DNA of 64,000 bases from Streptomyces sp. CGMCC 4.7035 (GTDB lineage: Bacteria > Actinomycetota > Actinomycetes > Streptomycetales > Streptomycetaceae), in assembly GCF_031583065.1 (NCBI RefSeq), contig NZ_CP134053.1, positions 2,542,001 to 2,606,000 on the forward strand, in the 5' to 3' direction. Positions within the stretch are counted from its first letter, which is position 1. Each line of letters begins with the position of its first letter. The notes under the pieces were generated by a model that was given only the letters and a program-made list of their open reading frames with translations, ran no database searches and was not told the origin of the DNA. Both the position numbers and the translations under genes were made by a program. This document shows positions 16,704 to 26,498 of this stretch, piece by piece.

Positions 16704-17663
16704 GTGACTTCTACCGCGAACACCAGCACGTCCAGCAGGAGACTCCCCGGCGCGGCCGTCGTCGCGCTCGCCGCCTCGGTGGCACTGCTCGCCGGGTGTT
16801 CCTCGTCCTCCGACAGCAAGTCCGACCCGCTCGCGAACGACCAGGCGAGCGGTGGCACGGTGGTCGTGGGCTCCAACAACTTCGCCGAGAGCATCCTGAT
16901 CGCCGATATCTACGGCGAGGCGCTGAAGGCCAAGGGCGTCAAGGTCACCTACAAGCCCAACATCGGCAGCCGTGAGACCACGTATGGCCTGCTGAAGAAC
17001 GGCTCCATCACCGTCCTGCCCGAGTACAACGGCGCGTTGCTGGCCTACCTCGACAAGAAGGCGGCCCCCAAGACGGTCGCCGCCACGACGGCCGCCATCA
17101 ACGCCAAGCTCGACTCCAAGCTGACGCTGCTGGACCCGGCGCCCGCGCAGGACAAGGACTCCGTCACCGTCAACGCGGACACCGCGAAGAAGTACAACCT
17201 CACCGACAAGTCCAGCATCGCGGACCTCAAGGACGCCGCCAAGGACCTGGTCATCGGCGGTTCGCCGGAGTTCCAGACCCGGCAGCAGGGCCTGGAGGGC
17301 CTGAAGACGGTCTACGGCCTGGAGTTCAAGTCCTTCAAGGCGCTGGACGCGGGCGGCCCGCTGACCCTGGCGGCACTGAAGAAGAACGCCGTGCAGGCCG
17401 GGGACATCTTCACCACGGACCCGAACATCTCCAAGGAGAAGTTCGTGGTCCTCCAGGACCCGAAGAACCTCTTCGGGTTCGAGAACGTGCAGCCGCTGGT
17501 CTACAAGTCGGGGCTGCCCAAGGAGGGTGTCGACGCGTTGAACGCGGTGTCGGCCAAGCTCGACACGGCGGCCCTGTTGGACATGGACACCCAGGTGCAG
17601 CTCGACAACAAGGACCCGCTGGACGTCGCCAAGGCCTGGCTGAAGTCGGCCGGCCTGGACTGA
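16704..17663 (+). CDS. Osmoprotectant ABC transporter substrate-binding lipoprotein (OpuAC/OpuCC type)
   Basis: A 319-residue lipoprotein with signal LPGAAVVALAASVALLAGC (lipobox LAGC), then a Ser linker and an OpuAC-type domain beginning VVVGSNNFAESILIADIYGEAL, with NIGSRETTYGLLKNGSI and LPEYNGALLAYL. It would deliver quaternary-amine osmolytes to the CBS-type ABC transporter encoded at 9.1-11.6 kb; the conservon lies between them. GTG at 16704 gives a correct signal peptide, while upstream in-frame codons would add about 100 non-homologous residues. Confidence 0.92.
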   Translation: MTSTANTSTSSRRLPGAAVVALAASVALLAGCSSSSDSKSDPLANDQASGGTVVVGSNNFAESILIADIYGEALKAKGVKVTYKPNIGSRETTYGLLKNGSITVLPEYNGALLAYLDKKAAPKTVAATTAAINAKLDSKLTLLDPAPAQDKDSVTVNADTAKKYNLTDKSSIADLKDAAKDLVIGGSPEFQTRQQGLEGLKTVYGLEFKSFKALDAGGPLTLAALKKNAVQAGDIFTTDPNISKEKFVVLQDPKNLFGFENVQPLVYKSGLPKEGVDALNAVSAKLDTAALLDMDTQVQLDNKDPLDVAKAWLKSAGLD

Positions 17664-17720
17664 CGCCCGCGCCGCGGACACCACCGCGGACGGACCGACA
17701 CGGGTGCCCGCGCCCTCCGG

Positions 17721-17777
17721 GGCCGCGGGCGCCCGCGGCCCTCGACGCCGGCGGGGTCGTCCGCCTCGCCGGCGTCG
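17721..17777 (+). terminator. Paired hairpins after the binding-protein gene
   Basis: Two GC-rich hairpins follow the binding-protein stop: a 20-base perfect palindrome (17721-17740, GGCCGCGGGC and its complement) and an 11-bp stem (arms 17743-17753 and 17767-17777, CGACGCCGGCG) with a 13-base loop. They are the likely transcription end before the IS element. Confidence 0.6.
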
Positions 17778-17934
17778 GGGGCCGTGCCCGTCGTACCGTT
17801 GCGGGCACGGGACCGGACCCGGCGTCAGTGGCGTACCGCCCGGTGGCTCGCCGTCACGGGCCGGTTGTACGGCTACCGGAATTCATTCGCAGTGCATCGG
17901 CCTTCAGGCCGGTGGTGAAGCGAATCTGACAGTG

Positions 17935-18035
17935 GCGACGCGGAGCGTCGCAGACTCAGGTCCGGCGGAGCCGGGCGCCGCAGTTCTTTGCCTACGGCGC
18001 GGAGCGTCGCGAGGGCTTTTCCCGGCGGAGCCGGG
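17935..18035. repeat. Direct repeats with hairpins in the IS left end
   Basis: Two copies about 60 bases apart (from about 17936 and 17996) each contain CGCGGAGCGTCGC and CCGGCGGAGCCGGG, both able to fold into small hairpins. They lie between the left-end hairpin and the tnpA stop, in a position where subterminal structures or a tnpA terminator may act. Confidence 0.6.
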
Positions 18036-18041
18036 TGGTGC

Positions 18042-18458
18042 TCACACGGGCCGGTTCTGCTGTTCGATGTACTGCCGGACCACGGAGAGCGGGGCGCCGC
18101 CGACGGTTCCGGCGAAGTAGGACCCGGACCAGAGCTTGTTGGCCCGCCAGTAGTGGCGTACCAGGTCGGGGAACTCCTGGCGCAGGCGGCGGGAGGAAAC
18201 GCCCTTGAGGGAGTTGACCAGCTTGGTCACGGCGACCTTGGGCGGGAAGTTCACCAGCAGGTGGACGTGGTTGTCCTCACCGTTGAACTCCACCAGGTCG
18301 CACTCGAAGTCCGTACACACCGAGCGCATGATCTCCTCCATCCGCCTCAAGTGGGCGTCGGTGAACACCTTGTGCCGAAACTTGGTGACGAAGACCAAGT
18401 GCACATGCATCACGAAGGAACAGTGCCGACCAGTTCTGATCTCCTGCATCTCACCCAT
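18042..18458 (-). CDS. tnpA: IS200/IS605 transposase TnpA (HUH, Y1)
   Basis: A 138-residue Y1 transposase, the usual length. It contains HVHLVFVTKFRHKVFT, the HUH metal-binding site within NGEDNHVHLLVNFPP, and the catalytic tyrosine in SVVRQYIEQQ. It would cut and join single-stranded ends at the hairpins. The start at 18458 (MGEMQEIRTGRH) is chosen because upstream in-frame sequence overlaps the tnpB start and has no homology. Only 25 bases separate it from tnpB, so the two promoters overlap. All catalytic residues are present, so the enzyme looks intact. Confidence 0.94.
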   Translation of the reverse strand: MGEMQEIRTGRHCSFVMHVHLVFVTKFRHKVFTDAHLRRMEEIMRSVCTDFECDLVEFNGEDNHVHLLVNFPPKVAVTKLVNSLKGVSSRRLRQEFPDLVRHYWRANKLWSGSYFAGTVGGAPLSVVRQYIEQQNRPV

Positions 18459-18483
18459 AACCCAAGTATGTAGGGTGACGGTC

Positions 18484-19707
18484 ATGCAGCTCAGGTACAG
18501 CTTTCGTCTGTACCCGGACACGGGCCAGCAGTCGGCGTTGGCGAAGGCGTTCGGGTGCGCCCGTGTCGTCTTCAACGACGCGGTCCGTGCCCGTGAAGAC
18601 GCCCGTAAGGCCGAGCAGCCGTTCCCGACGGCCGGTCAGCTTTCCCGGAAGCTGATCACCGAGGCGAAGCGGACAGCGGAACGGTCCTGGCTGGGTGAGG
18701 TCTCCGCGGTGGTGCTTCAGCAGTCCCTGCGGGACGCCGAGACCGCGTACCGCACCTTCTTCGCCTCCCTCAAGGGCACCCGCAAGGGCCCCAGGACCGG
18801 CCGGCCCCGCTTCAAGTCCCGCAAGGACGCCCGGCAGTCGATCCGGTTCACCGCCAACGCCCGCTGGATCATCACCGGCAGTGGCCGTTTGAACCTGCCG
18901 AAGATCGGTGCGGTGAAGGTGAAATGGTCCCGCACCCTGCCCGCCACGCCCACCTCCGTCACCGTCATCAAGGACGCGGCCGGGCGGTACTTCGCCTCCT
19001 TCGTCCTCGACACCGACCCCGCCGCCGACGCGACCCGGATGCCGGAGACCGACCGCACCATCGGCATCGATCTCGGCCTCACCCACTTCGCGGTCCTCTC
19101 CGACGGCACGAAGATCGACTCCCCGCGCTTCCTTCGGCGCGCGGAGAAGAAGCTGAAGAAGGCCCAGCAGGAGCTGTCCCGCAAGCAGAAGGGAAGCAAG
19201 AACCGCGCCAAGGCCCGCCTCAAGGTCGCCCGCGCCCACGCCAAAGTTGCTGACGCACGCCGTGAGTTTCACCACCAGCTCTCCACGAAGCTGATCTCCG
19301 AGAACCAAGGGATCGCAGTGGAGGACCTGTCGGTGGCGGGACTGGCCCGCACGAAGCTGGCCAAGTCCGTGCACGACGCCGGATGGGCATCGTTCATCAG
19401 CATGCTCGAATACAAAGCGGAACGGTACGGCCGCGCCCTGGTCAAGATCGGCCGGTTCGAGCCGACCTCCCAGACCTGCTCCACCTGCGGCGTCAAGGAC
19501 GGACCCAAACCCCTGAACGTCCGGGAATGGACCTGTACCGCCTGCGGCACCGTCCACGACCGGGACACCAATGCCGCGATCAACGTGAAGACGGCCGCCG
19601 GACTGGCGGTATCGGCCTGCGGAGCGCCGGTGAGACCAGGAGCAATCCCGGCACAGCGCGAAGAAACAGGAAGCCACGGATTCCCGACCGAACCCCGTGC
19701 CGCGTAG
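18484..19707 (+). CDS. tnpB: IS200/IS605 accessory protein TnpB (RNA-guided nuclease)
   Basis: A 407-residue TnpB. The N-terminal MQLRYSFRLYP and helical region are followed by a RuvC-like domain: the first acidic residue in TIGIDLGLTHFAV, the second in IAVEDLSVAGL, and the third in HDRDTNAAINV. A zinc finger (CSTCG ... CTACG) lies between the second and third. In characterised TnpB proteins these residues cleave DNA next to a transposon-associated motif, guided by RNA from the element's right end. All catalytic residues are intact. ATG at 18484 begins at the homologous MQLRYS; a GTG two codons earlier is possible. Confidence 0.95.
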   Translation: MQLRYSFRLYPDTGQQSALAKAFGCARVVFNDAVRAREDARKAEQPFPTAGQLSRKLITEAKRTAERSWLGEVSAVVLQQSLRDAETAYRTFFASLKGTRKGPRTGRPRFKSRKDARQSIRFTANARWIITGSGRLNLPKIGAVKVKWSRTLPATPTSVTVIKDAAGRYFASFVLDTDPAADATRMPETDRTIGIDLGLTHFAVLSDGTKIDSPRFLRRAEKKLKKAQQELSRKQKGSKNRAKARLKVARAHAKVADARREFHHQLSTKLISENQGIAVEDLSVAGLARTKLAKSVHDAGWASFISMLEYKAERYGRALVKIGRFEPTSQTCSTCGVKDGPKPLNVREWTCTACGTVHDRDTNAAINVKTAAGLAVSACGAPVRPGAIPAQREETGSHGFPTEPRAA

Positions 19708-19767
19708 CGGCACAGCAACGATCGAGAAGGCCAGAATCCTCGGGCTTCAGCCCGAGGTGCAAGTCAA
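19600..19767 (+). ncRNA. Predicted omega RNA (right-end guide RNA) of TnpB
   Basis: By analogy with known TnpB systems, the 3' end of tnpB plus the right end should form the scaffold of a guide RNA, with the guide taken from the flanking DNA beginning at 19768 (TACCTCGAATGCCTCG). Two stems are visible here: GTGCCGC/GCGGCAC around the tnpB stop codon, and the right-end CCTCGGGC/GCCCGAGG hairpin. The 5' limit is arbitrary. Confidence 0.4.
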
Positions 19768-20704
19768 TACCTCGAATGCCTCGGCGGCCGCGAGGACGCC
19801 CGCGCGCTGGTCACGTTGGGCACGCCCTTCCAGGGAGCGGCGAAGGCGGTCCGTGTCCTCACCGGTCATGCGCTGGAGCCCCGGAACCTGGCGGCCCGGG
19901 CCGCTCAGCGGGTGCTGTCGGTCAACGAGAGACTGGCCGCACTCGCCCGGTCGTTTCCCTCCGTCGCCCAGCTGCTGCCGTTCTACGAGTGCGTGGTGAA
20001 GGAGGACGGACGCGGCAGGAAACGACTGAACCGGGTGTCCGTGCCGGATCTGCCGGCCGAACTGGTGCGGGAGGCGTTCGCCTTCCACGGCGAGATCAAC
20101 GACGCCTGGGACCGCAACCAGGTCGGGCTTGCCGCACCGCCGTACCGGGTGCACTGCTTTGCCGGCCGGGCGCACCCCACCGTGGTCGGCGTCGTGGTGG
20201 GTGTCGACGGGAGCCTCACCTTCCCGACGGGACTCGACAACGACCGGGACTGGGGGAGACGGCACGGTGCCTGGTGGGTCGGCCTTCGCCTCGTGGGTGC
20301 TGGAGCGCGAGGACGACGCGCTGTGGAACGGCGAGCGCCACGCCGGGATGGCCGGCGCGGAGGCTCTGCGGCAGCAGTTGATGGCGATCCGCCGCAGCAG
20401 GTCGGCCCGTCAGATGCTGTCGGGCGACGCCGATTTCGGCCTTGAGGTGCCCGATATGGCGCTGGCCGGTGAGCCGTTCACCGTCCGGGCGAGCGGCCCG
20501 ACCGTCACCGGGCGGACGCTGCGGGCCCGGCTGACCGCTCCCGGGCTGCCGGAGACCGACGCCAAGCCCGTGACGCTGCTGCCGGACGGTACAGGCGGTC
20601 TGGCCGCGGAGCTGACGGCGGCTGAGGGAACATGGACGCTGCGGGTCGAGGCGGACCGCCCGTACGCGCAGTGCCACGACGTCGTCACCGTCGCCGAGGC
20701 CTGA
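19768..20704 (+). pseudogene. LCAT-like acyltransferase/lipase remnant, 5'-truncated and frameshifted
   Basis: Immediately after the IS right end the frame reads YLECLGGREDARALVTLGTPFQGA, the part of lecithin:cholesterol-acyltransferase-like hydrolases just after the nucleophile-bearing GxSxGG helix. The expected N-terminus, including the catalytic Ser, is missing; no match is visible left of the IS. Near 20251-20256 a run of five G causes a frameshift: homology passes from the frame ending DNDRDWG to GDGTVPGGSAFASW. The second frame continues with a C-terminal beta-sandwich-like part to 20704. Truncation plus frameshift make this a pseudogene. The IS may have arrived with a deletion of the 5' part. 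Confidence 0.8.
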
Positions 20705-20723
20705 GCGCGTCCGGCCCGGTCCT

Positions 20724-20757
20724 GGGCCGGTCACCGCCGCCGCGCGGTGACCGGCCC
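20724..20757 (+). terminator. Intrinsic terminator after the hydrolase remnant
   Basis: A perfect 14-bp stem (GGGCCGGTCACCGC at 20724-20737, complement at 20744-20757) with a 6-base loop lies about 20 bases after the pseudogene's stop codon. Confidence 0.8.
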
Positions 20758-20831
20758 CGACTCGTCCGTCCGAGCCTCCCGGCCGCCTCGCCCTCCCGGC
20801 GGAACTGACCGCCACCCTCGGATACGACGCC

Positions 20832-21188
20832 GTGGGCACCCCGAGGGAACACGGCGAGCGGATCATGAACTGCCTGCCCCGGGTCGGCTGCGTCTTCGCC
20901 GACGACCTGCGCTGGTGGTGGATCGTCCCCGCGGGCTCCCACATAGGCATCACCTGGCCGCCGTCGACGAGCTACGCGGTCCACGGGTACGTGGGGCCGC
21001 ACGGGGGCCCGGAGACGGACACACAACTCTCGGACCCCTCCTGGAGCGGTCCGCGCCCCGGGTCTCCGCTGCTGATCCACCGCCCGGGAGGTGACTCCCC
21101 GTACACACCCCCGATCCCGCTGTACTTCCTGGCCTGCCGCCTGGCCGGGATCACCCCGCACTGGTCGCTGGGCGTCGTGGGTGCCTGA
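20832..21188 (+). CDS. Conserved hypothetical protein
   Basis: A 118-residue soluble protein with high Trp/Pro content: NCLPRVGCVFADDLRWWWIVPAGS, then GDSPYTPPIPLYFLACRLAG. No catalytic motif is recognised. In-frame codons before the chosen GTG also look protein-like (AELTATLGYDAVG) but lack a start. The gene may therefore be slightly longer, or a 5'-shortened version of a longer family member. It stands alone after the terminator and before the VOC gene. Confidence 0.6.
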   Translation: MGTPREHGERIMNCLPRVGCVFADDLRWWWIVPAGSHIGITWPPSTSYAVHGYVGPHGGPETDTQLSDPSWSGPRPGSPLLIHRPGGDSPYTPPIPLYFLACRLAGITPHWSLGVVGA

Positions 21189-21348
21189 GGCGGTTCCGGG
21201 CCTCGGGTACCTCGGCGGGGGCCTCTCCGGATGACGCCCGGCGCCCGGTGACGCATCCTTGCAGGGGTGCGATCGGGGTACCCGGGGGCCCTGAGCGAAC
21301 GACGGAGGAGGCGCCGGCATCCTCCTCCGGGAACCGGGCGGTGTGGTC

Positions 21349-22146
21349 ATGGTCAAGAACGAGACACGCAGCGGGGCAGTCTCCAGTGAGTCCGTGTTCG
21401 GCGCACCGTGCTGGGTCAGTCTGACCACGCGCGACGTCGAGGCCGCGGAGGAGTTCTACCGGGCCGTGTTCGGCTGGAAATGGCGGACGAACAGTCTCGG
21501 CGACCGGTTCCGGGTGGCGCTGGCGGACGGGGTGCCCGTCGCGGGGATCGCCGGTGTGGCCTCCATGTGGCAGATGGCCGTCGCCTGGACCCCCTACTTC
21601 GCGGTCGCCAGCGCCGACGAGGCTGCGGCCCGGTGCCGGGAGCGCGGCGGGACGACGGCCGTCGGGCCGATCGCCTTCTCGTCCGGCCGGGCGGCCGTGC
21701 TCGCGGACCGCGACGGAGCCGTCTTCGGCATCTGGGAGGGCCGGCTCGTGACCGGCTGGGAGGAGTGGCGTGAGGCCGGCCCCACCTTCATCCGGCTGCA
21801 CACACGCGACGCCTTCGACGCCGCCATCTTCTACGGGGAGGTCCTCGGCTGGGCTTCTCCCGGCGAGGGCTGCTGCGAGGTGCAGTACAACGGCGACGAG
21901 GTGGTTCTGCGCAGTGGTGGCGCGGCGGTGGCACGGATCCACTCGGGGGCGGTGGAGGCGGCTCCCGACCCCACGATCCGCCCGCACTGGCAGATCCACT
22001 TCGCGGTCGCCGACGTGGACGCCTGCGTCCGCGCCGCCCGCGACCACGGCGGTGCCGTCCTGCAGGGGGAGGAGGGTGCCGAGGAGGCTGTCCTGGCCGA
22101 CCCGGACGGGGCGCGCTTCACCGTGACCGCCAGGCGCGAGCACTGA
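21349..22146 (+). CDS. VOC-family protein with two glyoxalase-like domains
   Basis: A 265-residue protein built of two vicinal-oxygen-chelate modules. The first starts APCWVSLTTRDVEAAEEFYRAVFGWKW and ends DRDGAVFGIWEG. The second starts GPTFIRLHTRDAFDAAIFYGEVLGW and ends DPDGARFTVTAR. Such tandem VOC proteins are common in actinomycetes and mostly of unknown substrate (bleomycin-resistance/glyoxalase superfamily). An in-frame GTG two codons upstream (21343) is an alternative start. It is a single gene with no clear partner. Confidence 0.88.
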   Translation: MVKNETRSGAVSSESVFGAPCWVSLTTRDVEAAEEFYRAVFGWKWRTNSLGDRFRVALADGVPVAGIAGVASMWQMAVAWTPYFAVASADEAAARCRERGGTTAVGPIAFSSGRAAVLADRDGAVFGIWEGRLVTGWEEWREAGPTFIRLHTRDAFDAAIFYGEVLGWASPGEGCCEVQYNGDEVVLRSGGAAVARIHSGAVEAAPDPTIRPHWQIHFAVADVDACVRAARDHGGAVLQGEEGAEEAVLADPDGARFTVTARREH

Positions 22147-22275
22147 GACGGCGGTGGTGACCGGGCCCGGTATCCGGCGCCGGTCCTACGGCTTCGGCGA
22201 GCGGAGTCCGGTGAGGGGCCCCGTCATGGTGCGGTACCGGGGCGACCGGGCTCCGCCCGCCGAGGCCAGGAGAGG

Positions 22276-22695
22276 TCAGGGCGTGGCCGAGTCGACGGTG
22301 GGGGACTGCGTACGACGGCGGCGCAGGACCTTCCGGCGCGGCTCCTGGTCCGGCAGCCAGCCGAAGGCCAGACAACTGCCCGTCGCGCCCAGCAACAGCC
22401 CGATCATGAACCCGCCCAGGTTGGACGTGACCCAGGTCCCCAGGGAGACCAGGATGCCGGTGATCGAGTAGAAGAGCCGCTGGGTCGGGTTGAAGAGGAT
22501 CAGCAGACCGCACAGCAGCATCACCGTCGGCAGCAGATACCCCGCCAGCCCCTGCATGCCGATGTGCACGATCACCTTCAGCGATGCCTTCTCCGTGAGG
22601 AGGATCTCCGCCCCGCCCAGCGTCAGCAGCAGGCCGCCCCAGAAGGGGCGCTTCGCCCGCCACTTCCGGAAGGCGGCCCTTGGCCGACTCGTCAC
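22276..22695 (-). CDS. DUF6114 membrane protein
   Basis: A 139-residue membrane protein: basic N-terminus (RAAFRKWRAKRPFWGG), then about four helices (GGLLLTLGGAEILL; LAGYLLPTVMLLCGLLILF; LFYSITGILVSLGTWV; LGGFMIGLLLGATGSCLAFGW) and an Arg-rich tail. It follows the DUF6230 gene with a GTGA overlap; this gene pair is recurrent in Streptomyces. Function unknown. The pairing suggests that the membrane protein works with the exported DUF6230 partner. Confidence 0.85.
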   Translation of the reverse strand: MTSRPRAAFRKWRAKRPFWGGLLLTLGGAEILLTEKASLKVIVHIGMQGLAGYLLPTVMLLCGLLILFNPTQRLFYSITGILVSLGTWVTSNLGGFMIGLLLGATGSCLAFGWLPDQEPRRKVLRRRRTQSPTVDSATP

Positions 22696-23375
22696 TGGGG
22701 GCAGCCCTTGTCGCTGAAGCGGAGCTTGAGTCCGGGCAGCTTGAACACGGCCGCCGTGGTGGCGTAGTTGGTCTGATTCAGGTTGTCGATGTGCACGGTG
22801 TCGGCCTGCTGGCTGAAGACGCCCTTGGGGCCCTGCACTCTCGCCTTGTTCAGCGTGCTCGCGTCGTTGCCGATCTCGATCTTGCCGAACGCGGCGTCGC
22901 CGGACAGCTCGGTCGAGTCGGTGGTCAGGTCGGTCGCCGTCACCTTGTCCTTGCCGCCGCCGGCGGTGATGACCAGGTTCGTCCCGCCGAGGTCGACGGC
23001 CTGGCACAGCTTGGTGAGCGTCGCGTTCTTTATCGCCGAGGTGACGACCAGCACCTGGCCGCCGGTGTCGCCGGCGTTCGGGCTGTCGTCGGCCATGTTG
23101 TCGAGGGCGCCGAACTGCTCGAAGCCGGTGCCGTCCAGCTCCGTGGCGGTGACCGTGAAGGGCATTCCGGAGATCGCGAACTGCACGCCCAGCGCTCCCT
23201 GGGCGGTCATGATCGCGAGACCGGCGGCGATCGCGGTGGCGGGCACCGCCATCACGGCGGCGCGGCGCAGGCGGACCCGCCCGCGTCTTTCGGGCGACCC
23301 CTCGGCGGCGGAACCGCTTTCGGGGGGCTCGGGGGTGGATCCGGGGGACGCCGTGGCGTCCGAGGACGAGGCCAT
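22692..23375 (-). CDS. DUF6230 exported protein
   Basis: A 227-residue protein with an acidic low-complexity N-terminus, a basic stretch and one hydrophobic segment (AAVMAVPATAIAAGLAIMTAQGALG), then a beta-rich extracytoplasmic domain beginning VQFAISGMPFTVTATELDG and ending with a Cys near the C-terminus. The family is usually annotated DUF6230 (older label 'cholesterol esterase', not supported by any catalytic motif seen here). It is the first gene of a two-gene operon with DUF6114. Confidence 0.85.
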   Translation of the reverse strand: MASSSDATASPGSTPEPPESGSAAEGSPERRGRVRLRRAAVMAVPATAIAAGLAIMTAQGALGVQFAISGMPFTVTATELDGTGFEQFGALDNMADDSPNAGDTGGQVLVVTSAIKNATLTKLCQAVDLGGTNLVITAGGGKDKVTATDLTTDSTELSGDAAFGKIEIGNDASTLNKARVQGPKGVFSQQADTVHIDNLNQTNYATTAAVFKLPGLKLRFSDKGCPQ

Positions 23376-24664
<1,289 letters not shown>

Positions 24665-24726
24665 CGGCCCCTGAGCGGCGGCCGCTCCCGTGTCCGGGCG
24701 GGACCGGGGGCGGCCGTCCAGTCTCC

Positions 24727-25668
24727 TCACCCGCGCCGTCGGCGCAGTGCCACGGCGGCGGCCCCGGCGAGCAGTGCCAGGGCCATGGCACCGCCCGCCA
24801 GCAGCGGCATCGACGGCCCGCCGGTGGAGCGGCGCTCGGTGGCCGCCGCCGGGACGCCCGGCACGCTCGTGACCGCCGGTCCGCTCGGCGTCGGGGCACC
24901 ACTGCTCGCGGCGGCTTCGCTCGGCGACGCCGTTGCCGAGGGTGAGGGTGACGGTGTGCGCGCGGCCGTGGGTGTCGCCTTGGCCGTATCCGGTTTCGAA
25001 GTGGCCTTGTTCTCGGTGGTACCCGAAGCGTTGGATGTGCCGGACGCCGGGAACACCACGTCCGAGCACGAGTAATAGGTGTCCGTCGTGCTGGAGTTCT
25101 GCCAGATCGTGAACAGGACGTGGCGTCCCGACCGGTTCGCCGGGAGCTTCGCCCTGATCCGGTACGCGCCGTCCGTCAGCGGCGGGTCCGTGACCTGGGC
25201 GAACGGCTGCGTCGGGAGGTCGGACCAGGTCAGTGGCCTCGTGGGGTCGTACCCCTGCTTCGTCAGGAACAACTTGAACGTGCCCGTGTGCGGGATCGTC
25301 GAGCTGTACGCCATCGTCAGCGAGGCCCCGGGCGTCAGCCGGGTCGACGGCCAGTCGGAGCGCGCCAGGTCGAGGCCCTTGTAGGCGGGCAACCCCCCGC
25401 TGCACAGCCGGCCGTCGGGAATCATTTGCCGGTCCCTGCCGCCCACGCCCGCCACTCGCAGGTTGTCCCAGGCCGTGAACGGCGCGCCGTTCGCCGCGAT
25501 CGCCGCCCGGCAGGCGGCGGTCCTCGCGCGGCCGCCGCCCTCGGGCGAGCACGCGACCACCCGGCTGACCGGATCCGTGGGCGCTCCATGGGCGAGGGCC
25601 GGGGTCGCCGGCAGCAGCGTGGCCGCCACGGCTGCTGCGGCCACGGCGACGGTGCGGTGTGCGGTCAT
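24727..25668 (-). CDS. AA10 lytic polysaccharide monooxygenase with C-terminal membrane anchor
   Basis: A 313-residue secreted copper enzyme. After the signal peptide (cleavage after ALA at residue 26) the mature protein begins HGAPTDPVSR; His27 would be the first ligand of the copper 'histidine brace'. The second His is His127 in YSSTIPHTGTF, and DTYYSCSDVVF is the conserved C-terminal core. A Ser/Thr/Pro linker of about 65 residues and a final membrane helix with an RRRRG tail follow, as in cell-surface LPMOs. These enzymes oxidatively cleave chitin or cellulose; the substrate cannot be told here. ATG at 25668 is chosen for its GGAG site and correct signal peptide. Confidence 0.9.
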   Translation of the reverse strand: MTAHRTVAVAAAAVAATLLPATPALAHGAPTDPVSRVVACSPEGGGRARTAACRAAIAANGAPFTAWDNLRVAGVGGRDRQMIPDGRLCSGGLPAYKGLDLARSDWPSTRLTPGASLTMAYSSTIPHTGTFKLFLTKQGYDPTRPLTWSDLPTQPFAQVTDPPLTDGAYRIRAKLPANRSGRHVLFTIWQNSSTTDTYYSCSDVVFPASGTSNASGTTENKATSKPDTAKATPTAARTPSPSPSATASPSEAAASSGAPTPSGPAVTSVPGVPAAATERRSTGGPSMPLLAGGAMALALLAGAAAVALRRRRG

Positions 25669-25876
25669 CCGGTGGTCTCCAGGGCGCATCGGTCGGGCGG
25701 TTGCGTACGGGAGGAATACGGGAAAACGGCGGCGCGTGTTCACAAGCGCGGCGGCTGTTCCGGAGAGCCGAACGGGCCCACGTGGGCCCGGCCGGCACCG
25801 GACCTTCCGACCGCCACCCCCCAGCGAAGCGGCCGGCCGACGAGAGCGGACGTCGGCCGGCCGTTAGCGTAGGCGC

Positions 25877-26425
25877 ATGGCACCCGAGAGCGTCCCAGAG
25901 GCAGTTGACGTGATATGTCCGGGCTGCGGCGCGGCTGGGGCGCGGCCGGTCCCGGAGATCTGCGCCGACCACGCGTCCATGCGCGACGGACTGGCCGACC
26001 GGCTGGCGCGGTCGCCGGACGCGCCGACGAGACTCGACCGAGGCCTGCACTTCGTGGAGGGCATGCTGATGGTCGGCGTCGGCGTCGCCCTCGCCTACGA
26101 GGGGATCCGCTACGACAAGGCGCTCTACACCGTCGGCGGGTCGCTGCTCGCCGTGCTCCTGTTCGTCGGCACGATCGTCGTCGTCCGCGGCGAGGGGCGC
26201 GAGCGGGCCTTCGTGACGGCGGGCGAACCCCGCGCCGACGCCCTGTGGCGATCGGCGTACTACTGCCCCGGGTGCGCGTCGGTCTTCTGTCCCGGCGGCA
26301 CTCCGTGGCAGGGTCTGCTGACGCCGGAGCAGTTCAAGAAGTTCGTGTGGACCGAAGCCGGCTACGGGAAGCGGCTGGAGGAGCGGTTCACGGACGTGGA
26401 GCTGTCGCCCCATGCGAAGCGCTGA
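25877..26425 (+). CDS. Membrane protein with two zinc-ribbon-like Cys pairs
   Basis: A 182-residue protein. The N-terminal CPGC (residues 14-17) and a second cluster CPGCASVFCPGG near residue 135 flank two membrane segments (GMLMVGVGVALAYEGI and GGSLLAVLLFVGTIVVV). The four-Cys arrangement suggests that zinc ribbons from both ends come together on the cytoplasmic side. The last codons overlap an upstream extension of the next frame; the next gene itself starts 74 bases later. Function unknown. Confidence 0.75.
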   Translation: MAPESVPEAVDVICPGCGAAGARPVPEICADHASMRDGLADRLARSPDAPTRLDRGLHFVEGMLMVGVGVALAYEGIRYDKALYTVGGSLLAVLLFVGTIVVVRGEGRERAFVTAGEPRADALWRSAYYCPGCASVFCPGGTPWQGLLTPEQFKKFVWTEAGYGKRLEERFTDVELSPHAKR

Positions 26426-26498
26426 GCACGGTCGGGCTCTCGGCACCGGCCGAGGCGGCCCGGAGGCGAACGAGCCAAAGAAGGAGGAATCCGAGACC

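Larger units (their letters stand above)
17885..19767. mobile_element. IS200/IS605-family insertion sequence (tnpA + tnpB)
   Basis: The element has divergent tnpA (minus) and tnpB (plus), the IS605 gene order. The left-end hairpin is 17885-17925: outer ATTCGC/GCGAAT and inner CATCGGCC-TTCA-GGCCGGTG. The right-end hairpin is 19738-19757 (CCTCGGGC-TTCA-GCCCGAGG), followed by TCAA at 19764-19767, the same right-end cleavage tetranucleotide as known for IS608. Directly after TCAA, codons of an LCAT-like hydrolase begin (YLECLGG), supporting the right boundary. A TTCAT pentanucleotide at 17882-17886 is a candidate target next to the left end. Left boundary precision is a few bases. Confidence 0.85.

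Noticed and set aside
17664..17884. 5' half of the LCAT-like hydrolase left of the IS
   Set aside because: All three plus frames were read up to the left-end hairpin and none gave the expected nucleophile region (GxSxGG), so the pseudogene is described as 5'-truncated rather than simply interrupted.
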